A DNA stretch of 64,000 nucleotides from Streptococcus parasanguinis (GCF_032163505.1 NZ_CP134147.1:462501-526500), one strand, 5' to 3'. Numbered from the stretch's first letter, positions 18,055 through 27,010 are shown. The notes: generated by a model not told the origin, from the sequence alone. Made by a program: numbers and translations.

Positions 18055-18867
18055 TTATAAGAATAATTGAATGAGTTGGCGCGCGACACCGTCCTCATTA
18101 TTGGTAAAATCTGTGACGGAATCCGCGTAAGGAAGTAGGACAGAGCTCGCGTTTTTCATGGCGTATCCATGACCAGCAAGAGCTAGCATGTCGGTATCGT
18201 TGTGCTCGTCTCCAAAGGCAATCAAATCCTTCTGATCCATATTGAGTTTATCTAGAAGGTAGGTCAGAGCAGATGCTTTGGTCACATTTTTGGGATTGCA
18301 TTCCAGAATATTTAAGGGACCCCCCCAAGTATTTATAGACAGATTGTAGTCATAATGCCGATTCATTTCATCTGCCAGAGCATATTTGTCTTCCGCTTTC
18401 GTTTGAAAGAGGATACAGTTTGGGTCGCTCGTTACCCGCTCGGGATTGAATTGATTTTCTGGTTGGAAAGATTCAATACCGAATAATTTAGGGTCTGCAA
18501 CGTGCTCATTTGGATCGGTAATAAAGAATTTATTGCGGTATTCGCCTGCTATAAAGTCCGCTTGGATGGTATCCCGGTTAGCGACCATATCTAGCAGGTA
18601 TTTTTTATCTAAAGTCAAACATTGTTCATCCCCCCATTTTTTCTCAGGTAGATGCGTAAGGGAGCCGTTAAAATTGATCATCGGAGTATCTAGCTCTAGT
18701 TGTTTGTAATAGGTATGTGCCATACGGTAGGGGCGGCCTGTTGTAATAATGACTTTATGGCCAAGAGCACTAATTTTTTTTATCGTATCAATGGTAAAGT
18801 CGCTCAATTTGCTTTCGGAATTTAAGAGAGTGCCGTCTAGATCTAGAGCGATCATCTTTTTATGCAT
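18055..18867 (-). CDS. Cof-type HAD-IIB phosphatase
   Basis: The 270-residue cytoplasmic HAD hydrolase begins MHKKMIALDLDGTLLNSE, with the nucleophile Asp9 and acid/base Asp11. Motif II is TTGRP, and motifs III/IV appear as KASALTYLL and AFGDEHNDTDML. Such proteins dephosphorylate sugar phosphates or flavin/nucleotide intermediates; the substrate cannot be told from sequence. It is monocistronic, with its own promoter divergent from the purine permease. Confidence 0.88.
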   Translation of the reverse strand: MHKKMIALDLDGTLLNSESKLSDFTIDTIKKISALGHKVIITTGRPYRMAHTYYKQLELDTPMINFNGSLTHLPEKKWGDEQCLTLDKKYLLDMVANRDTIQADFIAGEYRNKFFITDPNEHVADPKLFGIESFQPENQFNPERVTSDPNCILFQTKAEDKYALADEMNRHYDYNLSINTWGGPLNILECNPKNVTKASALTYLLDKLNMDQKDLIAFGDEHNDTDMLALAGHGYAMKNASSVLLPYADSVTDFTNNEDGVARQLIQLFL

Positions 18868-18897
18868 ATTTCAGTTCCTTTCGAGAAGAATGAGACC

Positions 18898-18903
18898 ATT
18901 ATA
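18898..18903 (-). promoter_or_regulatory. Extended -10 promoter of the HAD phosphatase gene
   Basis: The minus strand reads TGATATAAT, an extended -10, about 31 nt before the start codon. No good -35 box is seen. Confidence 0.6.
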
Positions 18904-18953
18904 TCAGAAAAATCGGAAAAGCGCTCAAAAATCGAGAAGAGAAGTAGGATTTC

Positions 18954-18982
18954 TTGAAAGGCGAAAGATCTTTTGGTAAAAT
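18954..18982 (+). promoter_or_regulatory. Promoter of the purine permease gene
   Basis: TTGAAA (18954-18959) and TAAAAT (18977-18982) are separated by 17 nt, with TGG just before the -10. No purine riboswitch structure is evident in the short leader. Confidence 0.75.
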
Positions 18983-19042
18983 AGAAATAACGTTCGCAAA
19001 TTGATTGGGAGCGAGAATGATGAAAAAGGAGTTTATTCTGAA

Positions 19043-20464
19043 ATGGATAAGTTTTTTAAACTTTCAGAACATGGAACCACTGTTCGAACAGAGGTTCTTG
19101 CTGGTTTGACAACCTTTTTTGCGATGAGTTATATCCTCTTCGTAAACCCTCAAATGTTGTCACAAACAGGTATGCCAGCTCAAGGAGTCTTCCTTGCAAC
19201 GATTATTGGATCCGTTGTCGGGACCTTGATGATGGCTTTTTATGCCAATTTACCTTATGCACAAGCACCTGGGATGGGCTTGAATGCCTTCTTTACCTTT
19301 ACCGTTGTATTTGGTATGGGCTACTCATGGCAGGAAGCTTTGGGGATGGTCTTCATTTGTGGAGTGATTTCATTGATTATCACATTGACAAATGTTCGGA
19401 AGATGATCATCGAATCGATTCCGACAGCTCTTCGCTCTGCTATTTCAGCGGGGATCGGGATTTTCTTGGCCTATGTTGGAATTAAGAATGCAGGATTTTT
19501 GAAATTCACGATTGACCCTCATACCTATACAGTGGTCGGAGAAGGAGCAGATAAGGCGAATGCAACGATCTCAGCAAATGCATCTGCTGTTCCTGGATTG
19601 GTTGATTTTAACAATCCAGCTGTCCTCTTGGCTCTTGTTGGTCTTGCGATTACTATTTTCTTTGTTGTCAAAGGGATTAAAGGTGGGATTATCCTTTCCA
19701 TCTTAGCAACGACTGTTCTTGGAATTCTCATCCATGTTGTTGATATCACTAAAATTGACTTTGCAAGTAACCATCTAGGAGCTGCCTTTAATGATTTAGG
19801 CACGATCTTTGGTCAAGCTTTAGGATCGAAAGGATTGGGTTCTTTGATTTCCAATACGTCTCGTTTGCCTGAGACCTTAATGGCCATCTTAGCCTTCTCC
19901 TTGACTGATATTTTTGATACAATCGGAACTTTGATCGGTACGGGTGAAAAAGTTGGGATTGTTGCGACAAATGGGGAAAACCATCAATCAGCGAAATTAG
20001 ATAAGGCCCTCTATTCAGACCTTGTAGCGACTTCAGTCGGAGCTATTGCAGGAACTTCAAACGTAACGACGTATGTTGAATCTGCAGCTGGTATTGGAGC
20101 TGGTGGACGCACTGGTTTGACAGCCTTGGTTGTAGCGATCTGTTTTGCTATTTCAAGTCTCTTTAGTCCTTTGTTGGCGATTGTACCGACCGCTGCTACA
20201 GCCCCAATTTTGATTGTTGTTGGGATCATGATGTTGAGTGGCTTGAAAAATATCCATTGGGAAGATATGTCAGAAGCAGTTCCTGCTTTCTTCACCTCTA
20301 TCTTTATGGGCTTCAGCTACTCGATTACACAAGGGATCGCTGCTGGATTTATCACCTATAGCTTGGTGAAAGTGGTTAAAGGACAAGCCAAAGAAGTGCA
20401 CAGCATGATTTGGATTTTAGATGTTCTCTTTATTTTAAACTACGTTAGCATGGCCTTGAATTAA
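19043..20464 (+). CDS. pbuG: NCS2-family guanine/hypoxanthine permease
   Basis: The 473-residue membrane protein has about 12-14 helices and belongs to the AzgA-like branch of the xanthine/uracil permease family. ATG 19043 gives MDKFFKLSEHGTTVRTE, the family start, with AAAGGAG upstream; an in-frame TTG at 19001 is rejected. GMGLNAFFTFTVV and ATNGENHQSAKLDKAL segments are typical. The likely substrate is guanine or hypoxanthine by family; adenine is possible. It is monocistronic. Confidence 0.88.
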   Translation: MDKFFKLSEHGTTVRTEVLAGLTTFFAMSYILFVNPQMLSQTGMPAQGVFLATIIGSVVGTLMMAFYANLPYAQAPGMGLNAFFTFTVVFGMGYSWQEALGMVFICGVISLIITLTNVRKMIIESIPTALRSAISAGIGIFLAYVGIKNAGFLKFTIDPHTYTVVGEGADKANATISANASAVPGLVDFNNPAVLLALVGLAITIFFVVKGIKGGIILSILATTVLGILIHVVDITKIDFASNHLGAAFNDLGTIFGQALGSKGLGSLISNTSRLPETLMAILAFSLTDIFDTIGTLIGTGEKVGIVATNGENHQSAKLDKALYSDLVATSVGAIAGTSNVTTYVESAAGIGAGGRTGLTALVVAICFAISSLFSPLLAIVPTAATAPILIVVGIMMLSGLKNIHWEDMSEAVPAFFTSIFMGFSYSITQGIAAGFITYSLVKVVKGQAKEVHSMIWILDVLFILNYVSMALN

Positions 20465-20480
20465 GCATCAGGAAGGTACC

Positions 20481-20514
20481 AAAAAGGAATGGGAGTTGTC
20501 TCCCATTCCTTTTT
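20481..20514. terminator. Terminator after the purine permease
   Basis: AAAAAGGAATGGGAG and CTCCCATTCCTTTTT form a perfect 15-bp stem around TTGT. Confidence 0.95.
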
Positions 20515-20628
20515 AGATGGATTGAGGGAATGAATGGGAGAATTTCCTGTATTTCCTGATTTTTTTCTCAAAAACAAACCGGAGTCGAACAATTTCTAAA
20601 AGAAAGAGCAGATTTTTAAAAAGTTTGG

Positions 20629-20634
20629 TATAAT
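20629..20634 (+). promoter_or_regulatory. Extended -10 box immediately before tsaE
   Basis: TTTGGTATAAT places a strong extended -10 with only 6 nt between its last base and the tsaE ATG. Transcription would start at or within a base or two of the A of the start codon. Confidence 0.65.
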
Positions 20635-20640
20635 AGAGAA

Positions 20641-21096
20641 ATGATTAGTCACAATGAAACGGAGCTGATCGCTCTAGGAAAACAGCTAGGAAAACTCTTA
20701 GAAAAGCAAGACGTGATCATTTTATCAGGTGATCTAGGGGCAGGAAAAACGACCTTTACCAAAGGAATTGCAAAGGGGTTAGGGATTGATCAGATGATTA
20801 AAAGCCCGACCTATACCATTGTTCGTGAATACGAAGGTCGCTTGCCTTTATACCATTTGGATGTTTACCGGATTGGGAATGATCCAGATTCTATTGATTT
20901 AGATGATTTTCTATTTGGAAATGGTGCTACCATTATTGAATGGGGAGAGCTGATTGAGCCGAGTCTCTCGGATGCTTATCTTAAAATTTTTATCCGAAAA
21001 TTAGAAGATGGGCGAGAGTTAGCTTTTGAAGCTCATGGAGCGCGTGCAAAAGCTTTGCTAGCATCCTTTGAGCAGGTGGAAAAAACGGATGACTAA
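20641..21096 (+). CDS. tsaE: tRNA threonylcarbamoyladenosine synthesis ATPase TsaE
   Basis: The 151-residue P-loop protein works with TsaB and TsaD in making the t6A base at tRNA position 37. The Walker A sequence GDLGAGKTTFTKG follows a short N-terminal region, and SPTYTIVREYEG and YHLDVYRI are family-specific. No Shine-Dalgarno sequence is visible before ATG 20641, and the -10 box is so close that the message may be leaderless. It overlaps the following GNAT gene by 8 bp. Confidence 0.95.
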   Translation: MISHNETELIALGKQLGKLLEKQDVIILSGDLGAGKTTFTKGIAKGLGIDQMIKSPTYTIVREYEGRLPLYHLDVYRIGNDPDSIDLDDFLFGNGATIIEWGELIEPSLSDAYLKIFIRKLEDGRELAFEAHGARAKALLASFEQVEKTDD

Positions 21097-21619
21097 GGAA
21101 AAGGAAGTAACAGTAGAAATTCGGCAAGCTGACAGTGCAGATGCGGCTCTTGTCGTTGATTTCTTAAATCAAGTTGGGAAAGAGTCAGATTACATGACGC
21201 TAGATGAAGCTGGGATTGGCATGTCTCCAGCAGACATGGAGCAATTTCTGATGGTGCAAGAGATGGCGGAAAACCGGATTTGCCTCTTGCTATTTCTAGA
21301 TCAGGAACTGGCAGCTTTGTTAAATATCACTGCAGCTTCTCAACGGTCCATTCGGCATATTGGTGATGTCTTTATTGTGGTTCAAAAAGCTTATTGGAAT
21401 CAAGGGCTTGGACAGATCTTGTTGGAAGAAGGAATTGAGTGGGCGCACTCGACCGGTGTTCTCAGGAAACTAGTCTTGAATGTCCAAGTGCGCAATGAAC
21501 GAGCGGTTCACCTGTATAAAAAGTTAGGTTTTGAGATCGAAGGTTGCCAAGCTCGTGGAGCTTGTTCAGCTGAAGGAGAATTCTTAGATGTTTACCTTAT
21601 GGGGAAACTGATAGATTAG
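21089..21619 (+). CDS. GNAT-family N-acetyltransferase
   Basis: The 176-residue protein has an acetyl-CoA-binding region around QGLGQILLEEGIEW and a C-terminal NERAVHLYKKLGFEIEG motif. ATG 21089 overlaps the tsaE end; an in-frame TTG at 21068 is less likely. Its place between tsaE and lytR recalls the tsaE-GNAT pairs of other streptococci. The sequence resembles RimL/PhnO-like acetyltransferases and the substrate is unknown. Confidence 0.85.
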   Translation: MTKEKEVTVEIRQADSADAALVVDFLNQVGKESDYMTLDEAGIGMSPADMEQFLMVQEMAENRICLLLFLDQELAALLNITAASQRSIRHIGDVFIVVQKAYWNQGLGQILLEEGIEWAHSTGVLRKLVLNVQVRNERAVHLYKKLGFEIEGCQARGACSAEGEFLDVYLMGKLID

Positions 21620-21632
21620 AGAGAGATTCTAT

Positions 21633-22826
21633 ATGGTTAAAAAAATTATTTTGATGTTTTTGAGCTTATTGACGGTAACAGTGATTGGGATCGGGGCCTA
21701 TGGCCTTACCATCCTAAACCAAACGACTGGGACTCTCAGTAAGACTTATAAGGGCTTTGGAAATGAGACCAATGTCATTGCAGAAAACAAGCCGATGACC
21801 ATCCTTTTGATGGGGGTTGATACAGGTAGTGGTTCTCGGGAAGATCCTTGGGCCGGAAATAGTGATACCATGATTTTGGTGACTGTCAATCCTCAAACAA
21901 AAGAAACAACCATGACGAGCTTGGAAAGAGATATCCTAACCAATATTACTTCAGATGGCGAAACGGTCCAAGCAAAATTGAATTCGGCTTATGCTCAAGG
22001 CGGTGCCAAGTTAGCCATTAAGACCATTCAAGATCTTTTGAATATCCATATTGACCGCTATGTCATGATCAATATGAAGGGATTGGTTCAATTAGTGGAT
22101 AAGGTTGGTGGTATCACGGTTAACAATCCATTTGACTTCGATATCTCGATCGAGGAAAATGAGCCAGAATATACGGCTAAGATCGCACCAGGACGTCAGG
22201 AGATTAATGGGGACCAAGCTCTCGTTTATTCACGCATGCGCTACCAAGACCCAGAAGGAGACTACGGACGTCAAAAACGACAACGTGAAGTGATCAAAAA
22301 GATTGTTGAGAAAGTTTTAAGTCTCAATAGTTTGAGTCACTACAAAGGAATCATTGAGTCTGTTAGTGACAATATGCAAACCAACATAGCGCTTGACAGT
22401 AATAGCCTTCTTCAATTGCTAGGATATAAAGATGCCCTTTCAACGATTCATCAGTACCAGCTGAAAGGAGAAGATGCCACCTTAGCAGATGGCGGAAGTT
22501 ATCAGATTGTCACTTCAAAACATCTCTTGAAAATTCAAAATATCATCCGTAAAGCTTTGGGACTAAAAGAAATCAAAACATTGAAAACCAATGCTTACCT
22601 ATTAGATGGAGATGAAGAGTTGAAGAATGCTTCTTCTCAAAATGATACGCCAGCGGCATCATCTGAGGAAGCACCTGTTTACCAAGAGTTTAACCAACTA
22701 CCAGTTGTACCATCGACCCAGGATACGGGAGTGGTGACGCCTCAAAGTTCTGTTGCACCAGTGACACCAGTTGCTCCTGCAGCTACAGAGTCGAGCAGTG
22801 TGACACCTACGGTACCTTCAGAATAA
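21633..22826 (+). CDS. lytR: LytR-CpsA-Psr cell-wall glycopolymer ligase
   Basis: The 397-residue LCP protein attaches teichoic acids or capsule-like polymers to peptidoglycan. A short cytoplasmic start and one membrane helix (about residues 5-26) anchor an extracellular LCP domain (about 55-215), with MTILLMGVDTGSG, SDTMILVTVNP and the lipid-phosphate-binding Arg-rich YSRMRYQDPEGDYGRQKRQRE region. The last 70 residues are Ser/Thr/Pro/Val-rich and probably span the wall. It is the last gene of tsaE-GNAT-lytR. Confidence 0.93.
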   Translation: MVKKIILMFLSLLTVTVIGIGAYGLTILNQTTGTLSKTYKGFGNETNVIAENKPMTILLMGVDTGSGSREDPWAGNSDTMILVTVNPQTKETTMTSLERDILTNITSDGETVQAKLNSAYAQGGAKLAIKTIQDLLNIHIDRYVMINMKGLVQLVDKVGGITVNNPFDFDISIEENEPEYTAKIAPGRQEINGDQALVYSRMRYQDPEGDYGRQKRQREVIKKIVEKVLSLNSLSHYKGIIESVSDNMQTNIALDSNSLLQLLGYKDALSTIHQYQLKGEDATLADGGSYQIVTSKHLLKIQNIIRKALGLKEIKTLKTNAYLLDGDEELKNASSQNDTPAASSEEAPVYQEFNQLPVVPSTQDTGVVTPQSSVAPVTPVAPAATESSSVTPTVPSE

Positions 22827-22830
22827 GAAA

Positions 22831-22859
22831 AAAACGATTGAGTTTTCTCAATCGTTTTT
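22831..22859. terminator. Bidirectional terminator after lytR
   Basis: AAAACGATTGAG and CTCAATCGTTTT pair perfectly around TTTT, followed by T residues on plus and preceded by A residues. The stop codon of the convergent small gene lies inside the second arm. Confidence 0.93.
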
Positions 22860-23138
22860 ACTTGGTTGCCAGATGTCTTGAATTTCTTTTAGAGAGGCTG
22901 TTGCTTGTTGACTAAATAGTTTGGTCTTGTATTGGAAATCCGTTACCAATTCTTGAAGATTGGTTTTTTGGTCTTGGATAATATCCAGATTGCGTTGGAT
23001 TTTTGCTAGGTTATCTTGAATTCCCTTGACCAATTGGCTGGATTCAGTCACCTCTGTTTTAATTTCTTTGCGGTTTTTTACTAGGTGGTAGCTAATGCTA
23101 GCTCCTGTTGCAAACCAAAAGAGATTTTTGAGTTTCAT
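22848..23138 (-). CDS. Small coiled-coil protein with N-terminal hydrophobic segment
   Basis: The 96-residue protein starts MKLKNLFWFATGASISYHLV, a short hydrophobic stretch that may insert in the membrane, followed by charged heptad-like sequence to the end (Glu, Lys, Gln, Leu-rich), consistent with a coiled coil. It recalls YtxH-like small proteins, but I cannot assign it. It lies 12 bp downstream of hit and is probably co-transcribed with it. Its TGA stop is inside the terminator shared with lytR. Confidence 0.75.
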   Translation of the reverse strand: MKLKNLFWFATGASISYHLVKNRKEIKTEVTESSQLVKGIQDNLAKIQRNLDIIQDQKTNLQELVTDFQYKTKLFSQQATASLKEIQDIWQPSKND

Positions 23139-23150
23139 ATGGCCTCCTTT

Positions 23151-23564
23151 TTAACTGTTTTTGATGGTTTCTGCGAGAACTGCTAGTTGTTCAAAATTAG
23201 GCTCGTGTTCAGTAAAAGAAATGGCAAGCTCATCTTGATCGGAATAGCGAGGGATAATGTGGACATGTGTGTGAAATACGGTTTGTCCAGAAACCTCTTC
23301 CATGTTGCTGATGATATTCATTCCCTTAGCTTGGGTAGCAGCTTCTACTTTTTTAGCAACTATAGAAACACGTGCAAACAGTTGAGCTGTGGCGGTTTCG
23401 TCCATCTCTAATAGATTGCGAGCATGTTTTTTTGGAACGACTAACGTATGACCGGGTGTAACCTGAGAGATGTCCAAAAATGCGAGGACTTCCTCGTCCT
23501 CATAGACTTTGGAGGAAGGAATGTCGCCAGCTATAATCTTACAAAAAATACAATCGTCAACCAT
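23151..23564 (-). CDS. hit: HIT-family nucleotide hydrolase
   Basis: The 137-residue histidine-triad protein carries CIFCKIIAGDIPS at the N-terminus and the catalytic HTHVHIIPR triad near residue 97-103. Such proteins hydrolyse nucleoside phosphoramidates or dinucleotides. The placement beside and divergent from ecsA is the usual Firmicutes arrangement. Confidence 0.93.
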   Translation of the reverse strand: MVDDCIFCKIIAGDIPSSKVYEDEEVLAFLDISQVTPGHTLVVPKKHARNLLEMDETATAQLFARVSIVAKKVEAATQAKGMNIISNMEEVSGQTVFHTHVHIIPRYSDQDELAISFTEHEPNFEQLAVLAETIKNS

Positions 23565-23593
23565 AAATACACCTCATTTAGACTAAATTTTGT

Positions 23594-23613
23594 TATAATA
23601 TAAGAACATTATA
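23594..23613. promoter_or_regulatory. Overlapping divergent promoters of ecsA and hit
   Basis: TATAAT at 23594-23599 (plus, preceded by TTTTGT) serves ecsA; TATAAT at 23608-23613 on the minus strand, with a TGG extension, serves hit. The two initiation regions overlap, so the promoters may compete. Confidence 0.7.
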
Positions 23614-23631
23614 CCAGAAATCGGAGAAAAT

Positions 23632-24363
23632 ATGTTAGAAATCAACAAGTTGACAGGGGGCTATGTCAACATCCCTGTCCTGAAAGAGGTGAGTTTTTCA
23701 GTTCCGGATGGCCAACTGATTGGTTTGATTGGACTAAATGGAGCTGGGAAGTCAACCACAATTAATGAAATTATTGGTCTCCTGCATCCTTATGCTGGGG
23801 AAGTACGGATTGACGGCCTGAGCCTTCCAGAAGCTCCAACTGACTATCGTAAAAAAATTGGCTATATTCCAGAAACCCCTAGTCTATATGAAGAATTAAC
23901 CTTGCGAGAGCATATCGAGACCGTAGCTATGGCCTATGATTTAGACATGGATCAGGTCATGGTGCGCGTCCAGCCTTTGTTGGAACGATTCCGTTTGGCT
24001 GAAAAATTAGATTGGTTCCCGACCCAGTTTTCAAAAGGGATGAAGCAAAAGGTCATGATTATTTGCGCCTATGCAGTGGATCCAAGTCTTTATATTGTCG
24101 ATGAACCCTTTTTGGGATTGGATCCTGTTGCGATTGCAGATTTGATTCAGTTATTGGCAGATGAGAAAGCAAAAGGAAAATCGATTTTGATGAGTACCCA
24201 CGTTCTGGATTCGGCTGAAAAGATGTGTGATGGTTTTGTGATCCTCCATAAGGGGCAGATCCGAGCAAAAGGGACCTTGGACGAGCTGCGTTCAACTTTT
24301 GGGGATGAGAAAGCAAGTCTAAATGATATCTACATGACCTTGACAGAAGAGGAAACAGCATGA
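23632..24363 (+). CDS. ecsA: ABC transporter ATPase EcsA
   Basis: The 243-residue ATPase has Walker A GLNGAGKST, a degenerate signature FSKGMKQKVMI and Walker B LYIVDEPFLGLD. With EcsB it forms the Ecs transporter, linked in Firmicutes to peptide export, intramembrane proteolysis and secretion. It overlaps ecsB by 4 bp (ATGA). Confidence 0.92.
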   Translation: MLEINKLTGGYVNIPVLKEVSFSVPDGQLIGLIGLNGAGKSTTINEIIGLLHPYAGEVRIDGLSLPEAPTDYRKKIGYIPETPSLYEELTLREHIETVAMAYDLDMDQVMVRVQPLLERFRLAEKLDWFPTQFSKGMKQKVMIICAYAVDPSLYIVDEPFLGLDPVAIADLIQLLADEKAKGKSILMSTHVLDSAEKMCDGFVILHKGQIRAKGTLDELRSTFGDEKASLNDIYMTLTEEETA

Positions 24364-25415
24364 AAGAGTTGATGAAAAAACGGCAAGAAACGTTTCGAAC
24401 TCAATGTGTAAAATATAGCCGCTATGTTCTCAATGATCATTTCGTCCTCTTTATGCTGATTTTCATAGGATTTCTGGCGGTTCAATACAGCCAATTCTTA
24501 CAAGATCTCCCCAAAGATACAAGCCTGATCCGCTGGAGTCTCATGATTGGTTTGCTCCTCTTGGTTCCGATAGGCTCTATTGCGACCTACTTAGAGAAGC
24601 CCGATGCTTTATTCCTTTTGGTAAAGGAAGAGGAAGTGAAACGTTATATCAAAGGGCAGGCCAAGAAGTCTTTTGTGTTTTGGTTTTTGATTCAAAGTTT
24701 TGTCCTTCTATTATTTGTGCCTCTTCTTCTGGCAACAGGGCTGGATAAACTTGCTATTGTAGCTTATATCCTTGTCTTAGGGGTGGCTAAAAGGGCTGTT
24801 TTTAGCTGGAAGGAAGCGCGTTTCTACCAAGATGGAAATTTGAATTGGACCTTGGCCATTGCTCGTGAGAATGCAAGGAAACAATTGATTCTTCGCTTCT
24901 TTGCCTTGTTTACAACGGTGAAAGGTATTACCAACAGTGTCAAAAGAAGAGCGTACTTGGATGGTTTCTTAGGGCTTCTTCCTAAAACACATGGCAATAC
25001 GTGGCTTCACTTATATATGCGCTCCTTCCTACGGAATGGAGATCTTTTCTCTATGACTCTCCGACTCTTGGCTCTTTCCATTCTCGCTATCATCTTTATT
25101 CCTCAACCTCTCGTAGTGATTGCCCTTGTAGCCTTGCTCAATTACTTGGTTATTTTTCAATTACTGGGACTTTACAGTGCTTTTGATTACCAACCCTTGA
25201 CCCTCCTTTTCCCGATGAAAAAGGGCAGTAAAAAGGCAGGGTTGAACAAAACGATTCAGCTGGTCATGGGGATGATAACGGTGATAGAAGGGGGAATTGG
25301 CCTGGTCTTTATTTCAGATAAAGTCCTGTTGTTAGGCTTACTGGCTTATACAGTTGCTTTAATCCTACTCTATCTTCCATTTAAGATGGCGCGCTTGGTT
25401 GACGAAAGTCGTTAA
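24360..25415 (+). CDS. ecsB: ABC transporter permease EcsB
   Basis: The 351-residue polytopic membrane protein shows several paired hydrophobic segments between about residues 30-145 and 245-345, the EcsB pattern. It is the membrane partner of EcsA, and is followed by ccrZ after a 40-bp gap. Confidence 0.9.
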   Translation: MKELMKKRQETFRTQCVKYSRYVLNDHFVLFMLIFIGFLAVQYSQFLQDLPKDTSLIRWSLMIGLLLLVPIGSIATYLEKPDALFLLVKEEEVKRYIKGQAKKSFVFWFLIQSFVLLLFVPLLLATGLDKLAIVAYILVLGVAKRAVFSWKEARFYQDGNLNWTLAIARENARKQLILRFFALFTTVKGITNSVKRRAYLDGFLGLLPKTHGNTWLHLYMRSFLRNGDLFSMTLRLLALSILAIIFIPQPLVVIALVALLNYLVIFQLLGLYSAFDYQPLTLLFPMKKGSKKAGLNKTIQLVMGMITVIEGGIGLVFISDKVLLLGLLAYTVALILLYLPFKMARLVDESR

Positions 25416-25455
25416 AATTAGTAAAATAGATTGGAAACTTTTTACGGAGGAAAAG

Positions 25456-26250
25456 ATGGACTCGAATGAAAAAGAGCTAAGCCTCACCCCAATTCCTGGG
25501 AAGAGTGGGAAGGCCTACATGGGGACCTACCCAGATGGTGGGCGCGTTTTTGTAAAAATGAATACGACCCCAATCCTTGCGGGTCTAGCAAAAGAACAGA
25601 TTGCTCCTCAATTATTATGGAGTCGACGATTGCCAGATGGAAATGTGATGAGTGCCCAAGAATGGTTGAATGGGGAAATTCTCACGCCAAATGGGATGTC
25701 AAAAAAACAAGTGGTCAATATTTTAACGAGATTGCACCGTTCTAGACCTTTGATGACCCAATTGAAAAAACTTGGCTATCCTGTAGAATCTCCATTAGAA
25801 TTGCTCAATTCTTGGAGCAACCGGTTGCCAATTGCCCTACGTCAGAACCACTATATCCAATCAGTCGTAAAGAATTTACGTAAGACAGTGCCTGCCTTTC
25901 GGGAGGATTATGCGACGATCGTCCACGGGGATGTCCGTCATAGTAACTGGATTGAGACAGAGAGCGGCTTGATTTATCTAGTCGATTGGGACTCTGTTCG
26001 TTTGACAGACCGGATGTTGGATGTGGCGCATATCTTGAGTCACTATATCCCAGATTCTAATTGGCGCGATTGGTTAGGCTATTATGGCTACAAGTACAAT
26101 CAAAAAGTATTTGATAAACTCTATTGGTTTGGTCAATACTCTTTCTTGTGCCAAATTGCTAAATACTATGAAAATAATGATTTAGAAAATGTCAATCGCG
26201 AGATCTATGCTCTGCGCAATTTCCGGTTGAAATATGGAAAGGAAATATGA
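25456..26250 (+). CDS. ccrZ: Cell-cycle regulator CcrZ, phosphotransferase family
   Basis: The 264-residue protein has an aminoglycoside/choline-kinase fold: catalytic [11 protein letters not shown] (about residue 155) and metal-binding VDWDSVRL. In pneumococcus CcrZ links DNA replication initiation with division. ATG 25456 is chosen because GGAGG (25446-25450) precedes it and the length matches the pneumococcal protein; an in-frame TTG at 25399 inside ecsB is rejected. The downstream trmB overlap (ATGA) is the conserved arrangement. Confidence 0.9.
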   Translation: MDSNEKELSLTPIPGKSGKAYMGTYPDGGRVFVKMNTTPILAGLAKEQIAPQLLWSRRLPDGNVMSAQEWLNGEILTPNGMSKKQVVNILTRLHRSRPLMTQLKKLGYPVESPLELLNSWSNRLPIALRQNHYIQSVVKNLRKTVPAFREDYATIVHGDVRHSNWIETESGLIYLVDWDSVRLTDRMLDVAHILSHYIPDSNWRDWLGYYGYKYNQKVFDKLYWFGQYSFLCQIAKYYENNDLENVNREIYALRNFRLKYGKEI

Positions 26251-26882
26251 GAGTTAGAAATCGCAAGGGAGCGACTGAATTATTAGAAGCGAATCCGCAA
26301 TATGTGGTCCTAAATCCAGAAGATGCCAAGGGAAAGTGGCATGAAATTTTTGGGAATGACCATCCTATTCATATCGAAGTGGGTAGCGGAAAAGGGGCCT
26401 TTATTACTGGGATGGCCAGGGCCAATCCAGAGATCAACTACATCGGAATTGATATTCAAAAATCGGTCTTGAGTTATGCTTTAGATAAGGTCTTAGAAGC
26501 TGATGTTCCTAACATTAAATTGCTTTGGGTAGATGGAGATAGCTTGACCAACTATTTTGAAGATGGAGAAATCGATCGACTCTATCTGAATTTTTCAGAT
26601 CCTTGGCCTAAGAAACGTCATGAGAAGCGTCGCTTGACTTACAAGACTTTCTTGGATACCTTCAAGCAAATTCTTCCAGAACATGGGGAGATTCACTTTA
26701 AAACAGACAACCGAGGTTTGTTTGAATACAGTTTGGTGAGCTTTTCACAGTATGGTATGACTTTGAAGGGAGTCTGGCTAGACCTTCATGCTAGTGATTT
26801 TGAGGGCAATATCATGACGGAATATGAGAAAAAGTTCTCAAGTAAAGGACAGGTCATTTACCGTGTAGAAGCACAGTTTTAG
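26247..26882 (+). CDS. trmB: tRNA (guanine46-N7)-methyltransferase
   Basis: The 211-residue SAM enzyme methylates G46 in tRNA. The SAM loop is EVGSGKGAF, followed by GIDIQKSVL, and the C-terminal part has [17 protein letters not shown] and [10 protein letters not shown]. It overlaps ccrZ by 4 bp. Confidence 0.96.
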   Translation: MRVRNRKGATELLEANPQYVVLNPEDAKGKWHEIFGNDHPIHIEVGSGKGAFITGMARANPEINYIGIDIQKSVLSYALDKVLEADVPNIKLLWVDGDSLTNYFEDGEIDRLYLNFSDPWPKKRHEKRRLTYKTFLDTFKQILPEHGEIHFKTDNRGLFEYSLVSFSQYGMTLKGVWLDLHASDFEGNIMTEYEKKFSSKGQVIYRVEAQF

Positions 26883-26890
26883 CATATTCC

Positions 26891-26919
26891 TTGCAATCAT
26901 TGGGGAATCGTGTTATAAT
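26891..26919 (+). promoter_or_regulatory. Promoter of the rimP-nusA-infB operon
   Basis: TTGCAA (26891-26896) and TATAAT (26914-26919) are separated by 17 nt. The leader then forms a hairpin, AGAGGCG (26941-26947) with CGCCTCT (26961-26967), which is not followed by T residues and is therefore not a terminator. Confidence 0.85.
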
Positions 26920-26926
26920 ACACTAA

Positions 26927-27010
26927 ATGAATAGAAAAGGAGAGGCGGGGAAATATCTTCGCCTCTTATCTATGAGGAGGTGGCAACCATCGCAACGATT
27001 GTTGACTTAG
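26927..27010 (+). CDS. Possible 27-codon upstream ORF overlapping rimP
   Basis: ATG 26927 lies about 7 nt after the -10 box, so it may sit at the very 5' end of the message. The frame ([20 protein letters not shown]...) is basic, runs through both arms of the leader hairpin and ends TAG at 27008-27010, past the rimP start and in another frame. It has no clear ribosome-binding site. Its translation would affect access to the rimP start; it may also be chance. Confidence 0.3.
   Translation: MNRKGEAGKYLRLLSMRRWQPSQRLLT

Noticed and set aside
18868-19042. Purine riboswitch before the NCS2 permease gene
   Set aside because: The leader is about 50 nt after the predicted start site and lacks the conserved purine-riboswitch core.
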